The notes below the pieces were generated by a model. It was not told where the DNA came from. It did not search any database and was given only the letters and a program-made list of their open reading frames with translations. The position numbers and the translations under genes are program-made. A stretch of DNA of 64,000 nt from Ypsolopha sequella (Eukaryota > Arthropoda > Insecta > Lepidoptera > Ypsolophidae): NCBI GenBank assembly GCA_934047225.1, contig OW203984.1:1807201-1871200 (forward strand). Direction: 5' to 3'. Positions 10,640 through 22,760 of this stretch are shown piece after piece (within the stretch, counting starts at the first letter, position 1; each line of letters begins with the position of its first letter).

Positions 10640-11995
10640 ATTTATCGGTCCTGCAGAGCCGTGTAAACCCGGTACTGCAGTTGCAGCCGTGTCAACACGG
10701 CAAAGGTTGCCGTGTGTCGCTGAAACGGCTACAGGGGACACACGGTTAAATTTGCACACGGTAATGGTATGTCAGTTTGTCAACACGGCTAGATTAGCAC
10801 ACGGTACTGCAGTTCCAGCCGTGTCAATTTGTCAAAACGGCTATGATCAGACACGGCTAGATTTGCACACGGTACTGCAGTTGCAGCCGTGTGAAATTGT
10901 TAACACGGGTAAATTTAGACACGGCAGTGTCAACAGCTCAACACGGTCACGGCCAACGCGGCTGCAGTAGCCGTGTGAAACGGCTGCCTCACACGGTTGG
11001 TTCAGCAGTTTTCATACGTCATGACACAGTTAGTTGAGCCGTGTGACGCGGTTTGATGTGACAGTGTGAAACGGCTGCCTGAGCCATCTCAACACCGTCT
11101 TGCTACGCTATGACATGGTTGGTTGAGCCGTGTGACACGGTTTGATGCGATCGTGTGAAACGGCTGCCTGAGCCATATGAACACGGCTGTGCCAATCGTC
11201 TTCCTAAGATATTACACGGTTGGTTGAGCTGTGTAACGCGGTTTGATGTGATCGTGTGAAACGGCTGTCTGAGCCATATGAACACGGCTGTGCCAATCGT
11301 CTTCCTAAGATATTACACGGTTGGTTGAGCTGTGTAACGCGGTTTGATGTGATCGTGTGAAACGGCTGCCTGAGCCATGTGAACACGGCTGTCCCAATCG
11401 TCTTCCTACGATATTACACGGTTGGTTGAGACGTGTAACGCGGTTTGATGTGATCGTGTGAAACGGCTGCCTAAGCCATGTGAACACGGCTGTCCCAATA
11501 GTCTTCCTACGATATGACACGGCTCAAACAACCGTGTGACGCGGTTTGATGTGATCGTGTGAAACGGCTGCCTAAGCCTTGTGAATACAGCTGTCCCAAT
11601 CGTCTTCCTACGATATGACACGGCTCAACCAACCGTGTCATATCGTAGGAAGACGACTGGGGCATCCGCGTTGAGATGACTCAGGCAGCCGTTTCACACG
11701 ATCATATCAAACCACGTCACACGGCTCAACTTACCGTGTGATATCGTAGGAAGGAAGACGATTAAGACAGCCGTGTTCACATGGCTTATGCAGCAGTTTC
11801 ACATGATCATATCTCAACACGGCTGCCCCAGTCGTCTTCCTACGATATGACACGGTTGGTAGAGCAGTGACGCGGTTTGATATGATCGTGGGAAACGGCT
11901 GCCCGAGCCATCTCAACACGCCTGCCCCAGTCGTCTTCCTACGCTAAGACACGGTTGGTTGAGGTGTTTGATGTGGTTTGATGTGGTCATCTGAA
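10640..11995. repeat. CACTA left subterminal array
   Basis: From 10640 to about 10985 the words ACACGGCT and AGCCGTGT, mixed with CTGCAG, are irregularly spaced. From about 11085 to 11995 the array is organised in a 101-bp unit carrying CGTGTGAAACGGCTGCCTGA, GTCTTCCTACGATATGACAC and GCGGTTTGATGTGATCGTG. One block, about 11605-11800, is inverted relative to the rest, which creates a large palindrome centred near 11632. Apparent ORFs of 60-71 codons on the minus strand repeat with the same 101-bp step and are by-products of the array. It probably binds the element's own proteins. Confidence 0.88.
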
Positions 11996-11999
11996 AAGG

Positions 12000-13168
12000 C
12001 CACCTGAGCAAGGTGAACACTAAAATAAAAAAAAAGGATTAATTACAACAAATCTCTTAAAATAAATAAATATTATTTTCATATAGGATATGGTGATGAA
12101 AGATTTGTAAATAATTAATACCATTATTTCAATAAACTGACAAATTTATTTAAAAATTAATAATTCAGACAAATTTACAATAATTGTTGACAGTTTTAAA
12201 TTATAATATTTTTGTATTACAAGCTTTGTACCGTTTGTCTATTAAATAGTAACACAGTTTTGTTTAAGTCCAGATTTGATAAACTACCTAAATGGTTGTT
12301 ATTACAATTTATAAGACTTTTGTTGAAACATCGAATAAGTTTTTGAAACTTGTTATTACATTTTATAAAACTTTTGTTGAAACATCGAATAAGTTTTTGA
12401 AAATATCATAGTTGTGAACAATAATTAACACTCAAAACGGGACATATTATGTACCATGATTCACATTTACCAAGTTCCAGATATAGTCTGTCCAGTGATC
12501 ATAGCGCTTGCAACTGCGTCGAAATATCAGGAAACTAATAAAATCTTTCAAATCGTTGCAAATTAAATTATCAATAAAAAAAATTAACATACCATATCAG
12601 GTCCTCCAAAAAGGCCGCTTTGGATGAATATGATTTATTATATGATATTATATTATGATTAATTATATGATTAATTATATTAATTATATTATATTATGAT
12701 TAATTATATTATATGATTTCGTTCTAATGCCGTCTCTTTTGCACGCATGAAAAAACTCTGACTCCATCCTACTTTCAAATAATTTTATGAAACATTTCAC
12801 CCAAGTCGGCCTTTTTAGATCCCCAGTAAGTTCTGCTTCGACCCTAACGTGCTCAAAATCAAAATTATCACATTTATAGGACTACAGTGAAGGTCACCAA
12901 CAAGTCCTAAAAATATGTACATAGATCTTATTAATACAGCAATAAAGTTGATGTACCTACTTATTTATAAGTTTGCAACTTTGTGCAGTTATTAATTTCG
13001 ACCTTGATTACTTACAACATTTCGTTTCTTAATTATCTAGCTACTTAGCAACTTATGAATACACTATTAATAAATAAAAAATTTAGAGTCGATAGTAAGC
13101 TCGCATCTCCATACAAACTAATTTACAAACTGCACAATGGATTGACTTAAACAAGAATATAGGAGCTT
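12000..13168. other. CACTA 3' non-coding interval
   Basis: AT-rich sequence between the left array and the transposase stop. It contains a twofold 54-bp tandem duplication (about 12296-12403, with GTTGAAACATCGAATAAG in each) and an AT-only run of ATTATAT/GATTAAT words (about 12625-12720). On the minus strand it would hold the transposase 3' UTR. No other gene is seen. Confidence 0.6.
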
Positions 13169-15760
13169 CTAGTCTATGGCATTACGAATTGTTACGAAAA
13201 AAGCATCATCGATCAAAGAGGACGTTAGTGTGTTGGGGAAGGGAAATTGCAACTGGTCTAAAGCAATATATTTCACTTCATGTGTTTTCACCACTTTATA
13301 AGCATGAAAGTGGCTGTCGAAGTAAAGTGTTTCGAAGAGGTGGCCTTTTGCATAAGCCTTACCAACACTGCTGTCGTAATAGATGTTAGTAACTGACATT
13401 AGCAAGGGGGCAAACATATCAACACACACCAACTCAAGGAGTAACACATCGCTAGTACGATACGTGACGTTATAATCAGCAACAGTAACGTAGGGAACAG
13501 AATAAATTAATGCATTCGTAGGTAATGAGAACACATCTATAACAGCTATCTTTTCGTCTATTGGGAGAGTAGTTAAGGAACCAGGTACATTAACAGGGGC
13601 AGTCAGATTTGTTAACAACAAATGGTTCAATTGAAGCTGCAGTTTCTTTGCTGCACTTTTACAAACATTCACTCTTCCGGCTCCAGCATTAACAGCAGCT
13701 TTGCCAGCTCTATGTTTCGACTCGTAGCGCATGCTAGAAATGTGGCCAATAGGTCCCAGCCTCAACATCATACGTGGGTAATGAATCAGATGATGAAATT
13801 TAGGTTTAAGCGTTGATCTGGATAATTTAATGAAAAGTTCATTAAAATCTTTAATATAAATGGCAAGCACTTCAGTCAATTGGGAATAAACTTGTTCTGT
13901 GAGGATAATATCCATTAATTTGCGTAGCAAGAGATACAACTCATAGTATTCGTAATTTGTTGAAGACAGGATGTTAGTATGACAACCTATCCTTAATCCA
14001 TTATCTACTTCATCTACCAGGTGCCCAATCAGCAAGCTAAAATATCTCACAAGTCTATGGCATTCAGTCGCCGACATTTTGATTTGAACTGAGTTGGCAC
14101 CTAACTTTTTTATGGTGGGTGGTTTGTTATTAGAATCAGGACCATAATCAAACTCTATTATTCGTGAATTCAGATAATCTAACGTGAAATGCTTCTTTTC
14201 AATAAGATTTTCGATAACGACTTTCATGGTGTATCTACAAACCCCTTCCAACAAGTCATGCATATAATCAACAGCAACATGTGAGAAAAGATCGAAGAAT
14301 TTTACGTCTAACCAAACTGAACGCTCCCTGACACCAGTTTCTGTGACATTATCCCGATTGACATCCTCCAAATATGTCTCCTTGTCTCTCAACAGAGCGG
14401 GGTCTTCAATGCATTGTGAAATAGTTATCTCCTTTGAGGCTTTACATATTCTGCAAGAGTAATTAGCTCTGAAACTCTGACTGAAACCCAAAATAGTATG
14501 CAGACCTAGATTGTCTCCTGTTATAAGACCAAGAATAAACCTCACATTTCCCTCGAAACCTTCCATTTTGACGTGGACACCTTCTACGGCAAGGAAATTA
14601 ATTTCATCAATTACAGTTTTAAAAATTGAGTTACCAAACTCTGTGCGGTCATCTGAATGAAAAAGATACAGCAAAAGTATATATTTCAACTGAGAAGCCA
14701 GACGAGGAGGGAGTGAAGGAAGAGATATATACATCCCGCCAAGCTTATGAGTACCAGCATGAGATCCCAAAGCATTTCCAGTCTCAAAATCATCGAAATA
14801 TATGTGGTAAGGGTACACTTTACTATCTGCGCTTAGAGAATGTTGAGACACAGTCTCCTTCCAGACAGGAGACTGTGTAAAGTGCTGTATGCAGGGCGAT
14901 TCATGGCAGCGTTTAACATAAACATCCATTTCTGACATCAACCCTGGAATCGAGAGCAATCGCTGAAGAACTCTGTGTATTGGGATGAACTGACCAACAA
15001 CCGGAATACTACGAGGTGGAGGGTGACGTCCCACTACTTCATTTCGAACACCTAGAAAAACATCTTGGGGTGGAATATAAGAACCCAAGCTGGTGAAGTA
15101 TTTCTCTCGCTTGTAAATAGACTGGAGTGGCTCTATAACTGCATTTAATGTTTTACGTAGCTGTTCTATATATGAAGAGACATGTTCGCAGATCACATCG
15201 CCAGTGGATGTGGGAAGGTCATTGCTCATCATTTCTAAAGCTACATCCACGAGGTCTCGGTTAAAACAGCGAAAAGCGTCTACAAAACTCTGGACCGTTT
15301 TAAAGGACATACCCGTGTTAGTGTGAAAAGAGCTTATTAATAATCCTAATTGTTGCTGCAAAAATGTTGACGCATTTTGAGATTGTATTGGTTGCTTAAC
15401 TTGTTGAGAAGAGGTGTCACTAAACACGGTAGCCATTTTCTCAGGACTTTGAAATATGTTACCTGCAGGCATTACACCACTGCTGGTACCAGGTAGGTCT
15501 AAATCTAAGCCCTTATCAGGAGTTGAGACTTTAGAGGATGGGACTGATTTACATGGAGACACAAGAGCAGAGGGTGGAGCATGGTGATGCTGGACATGAC
15601 GCCTCCATGTGTATACCTCAGAAAACCACCGTGAACACATTCCACACCTAAAACCTCCCCACCCTTCGACATCACTGTACTTTGGACAACCCACGGTGAT
15701 ATGGGAAAACAGCAAACACAGATCACGGAAACATTTTTTACAGTAATAGCAAGTGAGCAT
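13169..15760 (-). CDS. CACTA (CMC/EnSpm) transposase, 863 aa
   Basis: Single-exon transposase. Two N-terminal zinc-finger-like motifs (C4/C7 with H20, and C39/C42 with H55/H58-60) probably bind DNA. A serine/glutamine-rich linker (about 65-135) follows. The RNase H-like core is inferred from YFDDFETG (D323/D324), LITGDNLGL (D416) and the late MRYESKHR (E680), in the order D, D, E expected for CMC transposases. A CRIC pair (C436, C439) and DYMHDLLEGV near 498-507 also match this group. The start is the ATG at 15760; the open frame extends nine codons upstream but without an ATG. The stop lies at 13169. Only 86 bp separate it from the stop of the next gene on the same strand, so the two may share a transcript by alternative splicing. 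The family assignment is from motif memory, not alignment. Confidence 0.85.
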   Translation of the reverse strand: MLTCYYCKKCFRDLCLLFSHITVGCPKYSDVEGWGGFRCGMCSRWFSEVYTWRRHVQHHHAPPSALVSPCKSVPSSKVSTPDKGLDLDLPGTSSGVMPAGNIFQSPEKMATVFSDTSSQQVKQPIQSQNASTFLQQQLGLLISSFHTNTGMSFKTVQSFVDAFRCFNRDLVDVALEMMSNDLPTSTGDVICEHVSSYIEQLRKTLNAVIEPLQSIYKREKYFTSLGSYIPPQDVFLGVRNEVVGRHPPPRSIPVVGQFIPIHRVLQRLLSIPGLMSEMDVYVKRCHESPCIQHFTQSPVWKETVSQHSLSADSKVYPYHIYFDDFETGNALGSHAGTHKLGGMYISLPSLPPRLASQLKYILLLYLFHSDDRTEFGNSIFKTVIDEINFLAVEGVHVKMEGFEGNVRFILGLITGDNLGLHTILGFSQSFRANYSCRICKASKEITISQCIEDPALLRDKETYLEDVNRDNVTETGVRERSVWLDVKFFDLFSHVAVDYMHDLLEGVCRYTMKVVIENLIEKKHFTLDYLNSRIIEFDYGPDSNNKPPTIKKLGANSVQIKMSATECHRLVRYFSLLIGHLVDEVDNGLRIGCHTNILSSTNYEYYELYLLLRKLMDIILTEQVYSQLTEVLAIYIKDFNELFIKLSRSTLKPKFHHLIHYPRMMLRLGPIGHISSMRYESKHRAGKAAVNAGAGRVNVCKSAAKKLQLQLNHLLLTNLTAPVNVPGSLTTLPIDEKIAVIDVFSLPTNALIYSVPYVTVADYNVTYRTSDVLLLELVCVDMFAPLLMSVTNIYYDSSVGKAYAKGHLFETLYFDSHFHAYKVVKTHEVKYIALDQLQFPFPNTLTSSLIDDAFFVTIRNAID

Positions 15761-15789
15761 CTTGAATTTATTATAAATTGTATACAATA

Positions 15790-15975
15790 ATAAGTCTCTT
15801 CAATCAGAGGGTAAGTCTCTTCAGTCAGAGAAGAGAGTAAGTCTCTTCAGTCAGAGGGAAAGTCTCCAGTTTCTAGAGAGGAAGACTCTCCAGTCTCTTG
15901 AGAGGGATTGTCTCTAGTCTCTTGAGAGGGAGTGTCTCTAGTCTCTTGAGAGGGAGTGTCTCTAGTCTCTTGAGA
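15790..15975. repeat. Short tandem repeats at the end of the accessory gene
   Basis: GTCTCTTCAGTCAGAG-like units occur downstream of the stop (15790-15860). Related GTCTCTTGAGAGG-like 24-bp units occur within the last codons (15870-15985), where they encode the SQETRDTP/SQETGESS repeats. Expansion of one microsatellite-like tract explains both the coding repeats and the flanking non-coding copies. Confidence 0.75.
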
Positions 15976-18900
15976 GGAAGACTTTTCATTTTCTTGTGAG
16001 CAACGGTTTTCAATTTCATTGAGGAAACTGTTCACATCAATTATATATTTGTCATGCTTTGCATCTCTTATGCCATAGCAAGTAAACTGTAGCATCTGCC
16101 AGATGTGCTCACACTGTATTGGGTACCTAAGGTTAAAAACGTAGAAAATTTTAAAACATAGGTCTACAGCTTCCAGAATATTAGAACAGCAGAACCAAAT
16201 GCCATCAACAACAACGAATGCGCTATGAATGTTAGCCAAGTCCTCACCTATAGCAATAACTAGAGGTTGTACCCCAATACCTGAAGACGCCGAAGGTTTT
16301 GAAGCTTCTTCTCTGAGTTCCTGTAGATGAGCCTCTCCCTCACTGCGGGTTTTGGCAACATATATGAAGCGGATGGCTGCGTCAAACCGCGAGGCTTTAG
16401 TTCGAATACCGGTCTTTCCTCCGACGATTGCAAATGGCAATAAAAGAAGTACTGCAGTCAGCTTCTGTAATTCAGTATCTGAAAAATAAAACTTTATGTT
16501 AATAAATAAAGTGCATGGCCACAAAAGATTATCGAATTTATAAATAAGTAAAAACTGCCCAAACGCCGTCGCGACCACGCAGAGTAAAGGTTTCCGTAGT
16601 CAGTACGGTTTTAGAGCACTCAGCAAAAGCGGTGGGACGACTGTGTGTCAGGCAATCATGGCAGTGGAACCGAGATGTGGACTTACTTCGGTGACTCTGG
16701 TTCTTTTGGGAGTACGGAACAGATCGTTGCAGATCGATATAAAAGACACAAAAAACATTATATTCTATTACCTTTTGGAAGATCGTGAATCTTTTGTTGC
16801 TGAGCCCTTAATGGCTTCGACAATGATCTCAGTTTTGTATAAGCTCTATTTTCAATCAAATCTGAGTTTTTTCGTAATCCGGTATACAGCGCTGAGGGGC
16901 TAATATTTGAATAATTGAGAGCAAAGTCAATGTTTATCTGTGAAGCAAAAATACACAAGTTTGAAAAAATAAAACTCTGACATAATATATGTTATTTAAA
17001 ATTATATATTATCTACTGTGTCATAGTGTAGAAAAAGGATGCAATGAAAACTCTCATATGAATCATAAAAGTGCATTTAACTTACCAGGTGTGGACCAAC
17101 GTTCGGCAGACAAAGCACAGGGAAATACTTTATATACTGTGCAGCTGACACAGACAGTAAGTACCTCTTGCGAACTGACCAAGTGGCTTTCCAGGCTGTT
17201 TCTAATATTGATGTTGATTCTAAGCCCTGGTACTTAAATATTGTTGTAATGTCACCATTAGTTTTCAGCTCCGCTGTCGAAAAAGTTGGGAATAATTAAA
17301 AAATAAATGTTAAAACAACAGGACCCAAGACCATAAGCATAACTAGGTTATGATTTTAGCAGTATATATTTTGGGCAATATTATAAAAGTCAAAGTTAAC
17401 TGAGTTGGCCTCTAGCCTAAAGGAACTTAAACATTTAATATGAACTGTTACCTTCCAAATCTTGAACCTGACCAAGGTCTTCATCCCGCAATGCCAGCTG
17501 TGTCTCCCTCTTGCGGTGACGTCGCACTGTACCAATTAAATCTAAATCCTCATTGACAGATGCCTTTGATGTAGTGCTGGATGAGGCCTTTTTTACTAAC
17601 CCTCTGGTTTCCCGCCAAATAGCCTGCCTTTTGCCATATCTTCATCAGAACATGAAATTAGAGATGGAATTCAATACCAATCTTTTAATTTAGACTTTTA
17701 TTTTGTACAAAATGTGGAATGGTCTTGATCAACGATTAATTTTTTATTCGAAAAACTAAATTTCTAATTTAAGAAATAGAAGAGCAGAGATTGAAAAAGA
17801 ATTGTCGTTTTACCTGTCATACAACTTCCCATGAGGCCGCGCAGAGGCGCTTGGTGGCGCTTTTGCTCCTGGAGAAAGTTGGGTCAACTCTTGTTTCAAG
17901 GGAGGGGTGATGCTAAACCAAATAGCCTCTGGTTCCTTTGGGAACAAATCGTTAACATGCTTTGCCCATTGAATAAAATCACCATATGGAAGTTTTGGTT
18001 TCTGATCGCCCCTATTCTTCAGGAGGTGGTCAAGAATAATGTCACAGAGTACACTCTGCTCGCTTCTGCGGTATTCCCTCTGCAGTCCAATCTTCAGCAA
18101 CTGTCTGGTTGCAGAAGATTTCTCCAGCAAGTTTCTAAGAGGATTGCAGTTGCCTGGTGCGGATGTTAGGAGTGCTGCCTCATTACTCTCGTCAGCTTCA
18201 CTTTGCGATTGAGAAGGTTGTTTGGTGAGTGGCCTACAAAATGAAACGAAAAAATGAATATATGTCCAAGATGCCTACCTAACCAAGAAAAAAAAAAGCC
18301 ATCAACTTGGCGGTAGTTGACCACAGAGGCTAAGGTGAATTTTTTAGAGTGCAATTTAAAAAATTTCAAATACATGGTGAAATCATACCTTGTTCCCACC
18401 TCCACTTCACTTTCCGAGCTGCTGTATTGCCGAAGTAGATCAAATTGGTTATATTGTTGTGTTGTAGAAGGATTTGACAGTTTTTCAGCCTGCAGTTGAA
18501 AACAACACTTACTTTTTATACCTACTTAGAGCCAAATTTTAAATGTCTGGATAACGCTTAACTTTTTTGACATTTAATAGAAAGGTAATGATTTTCATTT
18601 GTCAAACAAGTTACCCAAACATAGAGATATTGACTCGTAGCTATATAAAAACAGGTACCCATGCATCCAAACAGACATATACAGACATTACCAATACACA
18701 TAAACATGCACATGCACACACTTATACATCACGCAATCAAACACCACCAGTTTGTTAATTAGCAAGCACCAAGTTAGACCATTGTCCGTGAGTCAAGAAA
18801 TTGTGTCCGGCCATAGAGATGTATGTGCAGCGGTGTGGTCTAAGCCCCACTGGTGTCAAACATCAATTTTTTCGATACATTATGTATATTACATCACACA

Positions 18901-20024
18901 GTTAGTAAAACATTCAGATCAGAAGGCAAGATCTTACTAATTGGTCTTACTTGTGCAACGCAATGAAGAGATGGATATTTGAATATTCTGAAAATTACAA
19001 TGCAATTTATAGACAAAATATAGACTTAAATATAGATTTTAATTAAAAATATACACTCAACAGCACAGAATGTGTGCCAAAGCAATATTTTCATACAAAT
19101 GAGGTCATTTCGAAGCCTCGGTTCTCCATCAGGTAACGATTTGGATGAGTTTTGACAGCCGTTATCCAAAGTATTGATGGAGGAGTTCTAGACCGTATAA
19201 GACACCCAACTGATCAAACCAACAGTTCACTCCGGAGTTGTCTCGCAACACAATACCTTAAAAGTGGCATTATAATGTATAGAAATCCGAACACTCAGAA
19301 CGCAGAACTCAGAACGCCCCTGATGTAAACGGCTTGTCTGATCAGTTAGGCACCTTGGTGGTCTGGACCCCATCCATCTGTACTCTGTATAGCTGCTATC
19401 AGATTGTATCCAAATGTGTTACCTGATGGAGAACAAAGTCTTCAAACCGACCTCGTTTGAATGAAAATATTGCTTTGGCCCAGATTCTGTGCCGCTGAGT
19501 GTGTAGATTTTTATTTAATATAACCTCAAGGGTGGTCCTATATAAACTTGAGTCAGGATTGTTTGAAGTCTGTTGTCTTACATTTTTAATTAAGTACACA
19601 TATATTTACAATTTTTAACCAAACAAAAATATGAATCAAGTTAGCAAACAGATAAGAACTAACCTCTTTGCATCCACTCATCCATTCTTTCCATTTCATG
19701 CTGTACATGGTTCGATCGGGCATGTTTGAAAAGTTCAGTAATGCAAAGTTATCATTAGTTGGTTCCAGAGACTTAAGAAGATCGATTGAAGTGTACCCTT
19801 TATCTGAAAAGAGTGTCCATTATAACATAAAACTTAGCTTGTCCCATGGTATATTATTCGGCCATGGCTTGTCCAAGCTCCGCGCCTGATGCGCCATCCG
19901 CCATGATGCTAACAAAATGCAGGTTGTGAAAAAATGGGCTTTTAAACTTACCAATAATCACTTTTATAGCCTCCTGGGATAATTTCCATTCATTTAGAAG
20001 ATCGTTTACTTGATTTAATTCCAT
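15847..20024 (-). CDS. Eight-exon CACTA accessory protein, 631 aa (predicted splicing)
   Basis: Exons on the minus strand, in order: 20024-19952, 19803-19664, 18489-18389, 18233-17814, 17627-17452, 17273-17086, 16937-16772 and 16478-15847. Every junction uses GT at the donor and AG at the acceptor, all phases agree, and the sum is 1896 nt, exactly 632 codons including the stop. The protein begins MELNQVNDLL. An early segment may be a small helical protein-interaction domain. Exon 4 carries the phrase LPYGDFIQWAKHVNDLFP. The last exon holds a conserved-looking block around LPFAIVGGKTGIRTKASRF and ends in tandem SQETRDTP-like repeats. I do not recognise its function. By position it may be the analogue of the second, DNA-binding protein (TNPA-like) of plant CACTA elements, which could act on the subterminal arrays. 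A foldback element sits in intron 2. Confidence 0.78.
19053..19504. mobile_element. Foldback MITE, about 450 bp, in an intron of the accessory gene
   Basis: The sequence starting CACTCAACAGCACAGAAT (19053) and the sequence ending in its approximate complement GCCGCTGAGTG are inverted. Complementarity continues through AAAGCAATATTTTCAT, CTCCATCAGGTAAC and internal phrases such as CAACTGATCA, so almost the whole element folds on itself. It lies within intron 2 (19663-18490) and does not disturb the predicted splice sites. Confidence 0.82.
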
Positions 20025-20302
20025 TTTATTGTACACAAACCAAGTATTGTATTTATTGTTACCCAGTTAAATAATCCAAGTTTACCGCAAACAACCACAA
20101 ACAACGTGACGACGAGAAAGAAAAAATTGTGTTGCCAACTCCATGGAGAAGATTCCCCTAAGGAAATTTTCTAATACCGTACATAACCAAATAATAAGTA
20201 CTTAAAAATTTTTCTTATTGAAGAAAAAATAAGTTAGTACCTTGGTACATACATACCTACCTAAAAAATTATTTGTTAAAAATCTATGAAATGAATGAGT
20301 AG
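20025..20302 (-). promoter_or_regulatory. Putative 5' region of the CACTA accessory gene
   Basis: The sequence between the predicted ATG and the nested foldback should contain the promoter and 5' UTR. No TATA box or initiator can be singled out with confidence. Confidence 0.3.
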
Positions 20303-20839
20303 TTTTCCAGGCCAGCTTCCACAAAATTTTCATAGATGGCGCTGTCTAAAGATATGATAAAGTATTAATCTCCGGGATGAGAAGGTTTTTCCGAAATAAT
20401 GAAAACAAATTAAATTCAACTTTGGTTGATCACTGGCTGTGAGTGATAACATTCTGCACCTTCGTTGTGTTTGTTTTGATGTAATATTGTCTCGGATAAC
20501 TTTAATACCAATACTAGACTAACTGATGCCGAAAATCTGGACACCGGTTCCTACAAAATATGAAGACTTAGCTACGCAACCGATTGGACACTATTAACGA
20601 CGATGATTTTGGACTCGGATACCTTTGGCGAAACTAAAGTGTTGAACTGAACTGCTCAAAACTACTATCATTATAAACAAAGAATACGGTTTTTTGTCCC
20701 GAGCAGCATATAAAACAGAATAAAATTAAAGAAGCAAAATGATAAGCGAACAGGAAAAGAATCTGTAATTGTAAAGTATTTATTTAAGTCCTTAGACAGC
20801 GCCATCTATGAGATTATTATGGAAGCTAGCCTGGAAAAC
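20303..20839. mobile_element. Terminal-inverted-repeat element, about 537 bp, upstream of the accessory gene
   Basis: Arms 20303-20351 and 20791-20839 are inverted, with TTTTCCAGGC, AGCTTCC and CATAGATGGCGCTGTCTAA shared. The middle has no convincing ORF. It lies 280 bp upstream of the predicted ATG at 20024, so it could lie in the promoter or 5' UTR of that gene. Confidence 0.75.
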
Positions 20840-22084
20840 GGCTCATCCTCTGGATCATACGAACCGATCGCCAAACTCCACACTTAAAGGGGCGTATTAA
20901 TTTGTTGTCTCGCTTAGAGCGATACACCCTTCCGTTTGTGCAATAGAGAAGTTGAAAGTTTTGCCGAAAATATGCCCATGCGTTTAGAAGTTAGACTTCA
21001 GTTTCCATTATTTGTATTTGTATTTGTAAATTTTATGGCTTCTATCATTACCTTGACAATGATAACGAACCCGCTGTTAGATTTGTGACTATGGTAGAAT
21101 TTATCACTGAAGTGACACCCAAAATGGTGTGTTTTAGCCCCGTTGGACGAGTTTTCTGATATCTGTTTTTCTTGTCCTAAAGCTAAGGTTATCAAAGTTA
21201 CTTAAGTTTTAATAAAATTTTAGGTAATCTGGAAGAATGACATCTATTATCTACCTATGGCAGAATTTCCTTACGTACAATCCTTAGGAGTGGACATCAT
21301 GAGCGCAGCAGCTCGGTTGTGGACATGATCAAATGAAGTATTATTTAATTTCGCTCTCACATACATGCATTGATGAACGTTGCAAACGCAATACAATTAA
21401 TATCATCAATCGTCGTGGGCACAAAATTGAAAACGTGTGTTCGGAGAAACACAATTTCGGCAATACCGTAAAGGTTTTCAACCATATTACTGACTAAAAT
21501 TAATCTAGATTATAATTCAATCTACATCAATATTATCCATGGTGAGCCAATTGCATAAAATTGATAACGTAAAGGACAATAACTTTTTTCGCGTTGAATT
21601 ACTGATTTTTTAACAGCACCGTGTGGGGCCGTAGACTTCTATAGGAGGTAATAGCTTCAATTTGATGTCTCTCACTCAGGGGACCTAAGAAAAAGGGTCT
21701 TGATACACAAACCGACAGACAGACGGACTGACGGGCCATAAAATTACCCTATAAGGGTTCCTTTTTTTAATTTTGAGGTACGAAACACTAAAAATAAACG
21801 AATTAAAAACGAATACAACAATAAATTCTAACATTCAGGTTTGGCACGTAGTAATATTTTTCCCTTGGTCTTAATTTTAAGGGCAGGTAGGAAAAAAATC
21901 TGCGAGCAATACCGCATAGGCGCTTGCTTGCTATTAATTTACTATTCAAATTTGTAAGGTTGTTTCGCAGTATTGAGAAAATTGTATATTTATTTAGATA
22001 GGATTAAGGTAAAAGAGTAATAAATACAAATGATAAAACAAAAGTTATTATCCCCCATCTAAAAAGTGATTTTATTTCATGCAA
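20840..22084. other. CACTA internal non-coding stretch
   Basis: AT-rich, without a credible gene. At about 21700-21790 it contains GACAGACAGACGGACTGACG and ATAAGGGTTCCTTTTTT, the tail of the lepidopteran-type repeat seen elsewhere in the window, so an older repeat copy is nested here. Confidence 0.5.
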
Positions 22085-22760
22085 TTTCCGTGCAACTCAA
22101 CGAGTTCAAAACGCATGTGCACGATTCTGTTTTAATATCCCAAAGCGAACCCATGTGACACCATATCTAAATAGTAAAGGAATATTAAAGATGTCAGCCC
22201 GCAGGAAACTGCATCTTGCTTGTTTGGTCCATAAAGTTGTAAAACTCAGAGAGGCCGGTATACATTTTTACAAAATTTATTTGGGCAAAAGATATTTGTT
22301 TACATATTCATACTCGAAGTAGGACAACACAGCAAATTATCATCTCAAGACATAAAACCGCAGGTTACGAAGGTTATTTTAAATATGCGGCTTCCAAGAT
22401 CTGAAATGACCTACCCCCACCATTACATGTTCAGATGACAACTGCGACGTTTAAAAAACGGGTCAAGAACATTTTATATTCAAAAACGAGCATAAAATAA
22501 CCCACATACTATTCTATGCTCTATCTACAAACTTTATTATTGTAATGTTATTATAAGTCTATTATATATATATTTCTTTTGTTTTTTGTTTAAGTGGCAT
22601 AATATTTTAATTTTATTGTATTTCTGATTTGTTTGGCGCTGCCTGTGAAGAACAACATGTTTACTCATTTGTGTTTTGTGAATGCATAGGGACAGGCTGA
22701 AAACTAGCATTGTGCGGCTGTATAAAAATTAGGTAATTAATCTTACTAGCTGTGTATAGA
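22085..22760 (+). pseudogene. 3' fragment of a non-LTR retrotransposon nested in the CACTA element
   Basis: Translating the plus strand gives the end of a jockey/CR1-type reverse transcriptase ORF: a phrase like LQRVQNACARFCFNIPKR, then MSARRKLHLACLVHKVVKL, ending near 22500 with frame breaks in between. AT-rich 3' UTR-like sequence follows to about 22760. The 5' part is missing, as is usual for truncated LINE insertions. It is not functional. Confidence 0.65.

Noticed and set aside
11103..11621. Series of 60-71-codon minus-strand ORFs with similar products
   Set aside because: They recur with the exact 101-bp step of the CACTA left array and are a by-product of the repeat, not genes.
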